Origin: Betaproteobacteria bacterium
Lineage (GTDB): Bacteria; Pseudomonadota; Gammaproteobacteria; Burkholderiales; SG8-39
DNA: 7,555 nucleotides
Direction: 5' to 3'
Assembly: GCA_947467405.1 (NCBI GenBank)
Contig: CANIIN010000116.1
Coordinates: 1-7,555, forward strand
Shown here one piece after another: positions 5,697-7,555 of the stretch (position 1 is its first letter; each line of letters begins with the position of its first letter). A model generated the notes under the pieces. The model was given only the letters and a program-made list of their open reading frames with translations. It did not search any database and was not told the origin of the DNA. Made by a program: the position numbers and the translations under genes.

Positions 5697-7555
5697 TTCC
5701 TACCGTGGCGATACTGTGGCAGGGGGGGCGGCGGTCAGCCTCTGGCGCTGGCGGTCGCGTCATGTTTTGCCGCTGGTTATAGCGTTTCCGGCCTTGCGAA
5801 TCCGACTGGGGCCAGCGTTGCCGCCGGTTCTGCGTCGATCAGTGCATCCGGCAAGAGCCTCAACATCACGAATTCCACCGGCGCCATCATCAACTGGCAG
5901 GGGTTCTCGGTCGGCCAGGATGAAATAACGCGCTTCATCCAGTCAGGCGCCGGATCTGCGGTACTCAATCGTGTTATTGGCAGCGCGCCATCCAATATTC
6001 TGGGCCAGTTGCTGTCCAACGGACGTGTGTTCCTGCTTAACCCAAACGGCGTATTCATCGGCAATGGTGCAGTCGTCGATGTGGCGGGATTTACCGCCTC
6101 CACGCTGCGAATGTCCGATGCGGATTTTCTTTCCGGAAAATTCAAATTTACCGACCAGATTGGCGCTGCCCAGATTGTCAATCAGGGCACCATCAAAACG
6201 TCGGCCGGTGGGCAGGTCTATCTGGTCGCTCCCAATGTCGAAAATCACGGTGTCATCACCAGCCCGAACGGTGAGGTCATTCTTGCTGCAGGCAAGACCG
6301 TTGAACTAGTCAATGCTGGTTCGCCGGATGTGCGTGTTGAGTTGGATGCGCCAACCAATCAAGCCTTGAATGTCGGACAAATCATTGCCAGTGCCGGACG
6401 TGTCGGGATCTATGGAACCGTGGTGCGAAATAGTGGGACTGTCAGCGCCACATCGGCCTCGATCGATCCATCCACAGGTCGGGTTGTCTTCAAGGCACTC
6501 AAGGATGTCACGCTCGATTCGACCTCGAGGGTAGAGGCTGGCGGCGCCAATGGCGGTGATATCAAGGTGCAATCAGTTGGTGGCACCTTGCTTGCTGATG
6601 GGGTCATTGACGCCCGAGGAACTAGTGGCAAGGGCGGGTCGGTCCAGTTGCTTGGCGATAAAGTGGGGCTGATTGGCCACGCGACTGTTGATGCTAGTGG
6701 TGAGATCGGTGGGGGAACGGTGCTCGTGGGCGGAGATTTCCACGGCACCAACTCCGGTGTTCAGAATGCAAGTCTCACCTACGTCGGTGCCGGTGCAAGT
6801 GTCATGGCTGATGCCATTTTCACTGGCGATGGTGGAAAAGTCGTCATTTGGGCGAATGAGTCCACTACCTTCGGGGGCTCTGTTTCTGCACGAGGTGGAG
6901 CAAGCTCTGGTGATGGTGGCTTTGTGGAAGTGTCCGGGAAGCAGAGACTTTCATTCAAGGGTCATGTTGATACCAGCGCGCCGAGCGGCAGGATAGGCAC
7001 GCTATTGCTTGATCCTTCAACGCTGAAAATCGTTGGTGGAGCTGGGCCAGGGGATCAGGATACTCAGCTGACAACTGGCAATGATGTTCTTTTTTCTGAC
7101 GCGGATGTTGGAACCAATACCATTGCGGAGAACACGCTCGAGGGCCTTGGCAGCACAGCGAATGTCATTCTTGAAGCGACTGGCCTCATAACGGTTGACA
7201 CACTGTCGGATGGTGTACTGGCCATGGCTCAGACTTCCTCCGGCAGCTTCCGCATGACATCAACAACGTCAGGCGGGATCACCTTTACAACGAGTACTGA
7301 CAAGATCCGCACTGAGGGGGGCAACATTACCTTGCAGGCGCAAGGTAATGGCAGCTTGAGCAATGTCGGGATGCTTGATACGCGCGGTGCTTCGGGGACT
7401 CAACAAGGAAGCATTGTTCTTGAGTCCGCGACATCAGCGACGCTGGCTGGTGCGATTCAGTCGGGCGGCAGCAGCATTAGTGTCACTGCTAGCTCGGGGG
7501 GGATTAGCCTGGCATCGCTTAATTCGGCCGGCGGCCTCATTACGCTGAATGCGAC
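5674..7555 (+). CDS. TpsA exoprotein, filamentous-haemagglutinin-like; 5' frame disrupted, 3'-partial
   Basis: A secreted or surface-bound exoprotein, probably an adhesin, exported by the upstream TpsB. The main frame is open from 5697 to the window end (619 codons). It encodes a hydrophobic signal core (PLALAVASCFAAGYSVSGLA), probable cleavage before NPTG (codon 5799), and then the TPS/haemagglutination-activity domain: INWQGFSVGQDEITRF, NRVIG (5967-5981), NPNG (6039-6050), GGQVYLVAPNVENHG. A Gly-rich beta-helix module follows (GGGTVLVGGDFHG, GGKVVIWA, GGFVEVSGKQ, GTLLLDPSTL), as in large haemagglutinin-like proteins, and then beta-strand repeats. The 585 visible residues after the cleavage site contain no Cys, as is common for TPS cargo. 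The frame has no usable start codon: ATG 5674 (MKYLLRANSYRGDTVAGG) is one base out of frame and would join at the G7 run 5722-5728 with one extra G. ATG 5592 is in frame but stopped by TAA 5694. The gene may be phase-off, recoded, a pseudogene, or affected by a base error. The family call is firm; the start is not. Confidence 0.88.
5722..5728 (+). repeat. Homopolymer of seven G at the tpsA frame junction
   Basis: Seven consecutive G lie just before the signal-peptide core of TpsA. With eight G, the frame from ATG 5674 would run continuously as MKYLLRANSYRGDTVAGGGGGQ followed by PLALAVASCF and the TPS domain; with seven it does not. The tract is thus at the point where slippage would switch the gene on or off, although seven bases is short for a phase-variable tract. 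Confidence 0.6.

Noticed and set aside
5742..5771. Lipobox-like V-A-S-C in the TpsA signal peptide
   Set aside because: It formally fits a lipobox, but related TpsA proteins are recalled to carry a similar SCF segment inside the hydrophobic core and to be cleaved later; the GLA site before NPTG fits better for a TPS substrate.
5674..5928. An independent 84-residue protein from ATG 5674
   Set aside because: After the G run this frame only overlaps the TpsA signal and TPS-domain codons and gives an Arg/Pro-rich mirror sequence with no domain; it is better read as the displaced tpsA start.
5777..6751. Several minus-strand open frames opposite tpsA
   Set aside because: They are antisense to a frame with unmistakable TPS-domain motifs, are Pro/Ser-rich as expected of mirror frames, and show no known domain.

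Overview
The window looks like a chromosomal segment of a Gram-negative betaproteobacterium, possibly Rhodocyclales or a relative. The evidence is a two-domain glutamine-dependent NAD synthetase directly followed by a GlnB-type PII gene, a trxB gene followed by an Smr-domain gene, and an outer-membrane two-partner secretion (TPS) locus. This placement rests on recalled family and gene-order patterns, not on a search.

Layout. Positions 3-1511 (+) hold the 3' part of nadE, whose N-terminus lies outside the window. Positions 1570-1908 (+) hold glnB with a strong Shine-Dalgarno. On the minus strand and convergent with glnB come a small Smr-domain gene (1937-2518) and, transcribed before it, trxB (2534-3487); only 15 bases separate them, so they are probably co-transcribed. 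A 166-base divergent intergenic region (3488-3653) carries one consensus TATAAT on each strand. Positions 3654-5363 (+) hold a complete TpsB/FhaC-family transporter. A regulatory-looking, AT-richer gap follows, and then a large TpsA (filamentous-haemagglutinin-like) exoprotein whose frame stays open to the window end at 7555.

How the genes work together. NadE makes NAD from deamido-NAD, glutamine (or ammonia) and ATP. PII senses 2-oxoglutarate and ATP/ADP, and in Azospirillum a PII protein is reported to control NadE, so this pair may couple NAD synthesis to nitrogen status. TrxB and the Smr protein are housekeeping genes. TpsB should export the neighbouring TpsA to the cell surface or medium.

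Most notable is the 5' end of tpsA. The frame encoding its signal-peptide core and TPS domain has no ATG, GTG or TTG between an in-frame TAA (5694-5696) and TTG at 6009, which is already inside the secretion domain. An ATG at 5674 reads in another frame and would join the TpsA frame if a run of seven G (5722-5728) gained one G. An ATG at 5592, with a better ribosome site, is in the TpsA frame but is cut off by the TAA. The gene is therefore phase-variable, recoded, broken, or affected by a sequence error. Upstream lie a Fur-box-like palindrome, a 10-base direct repeat at exactly 30-base spacing and an extended -10 element. I found no RNA gene, CRISPR array, insertion sequence or attachment site.
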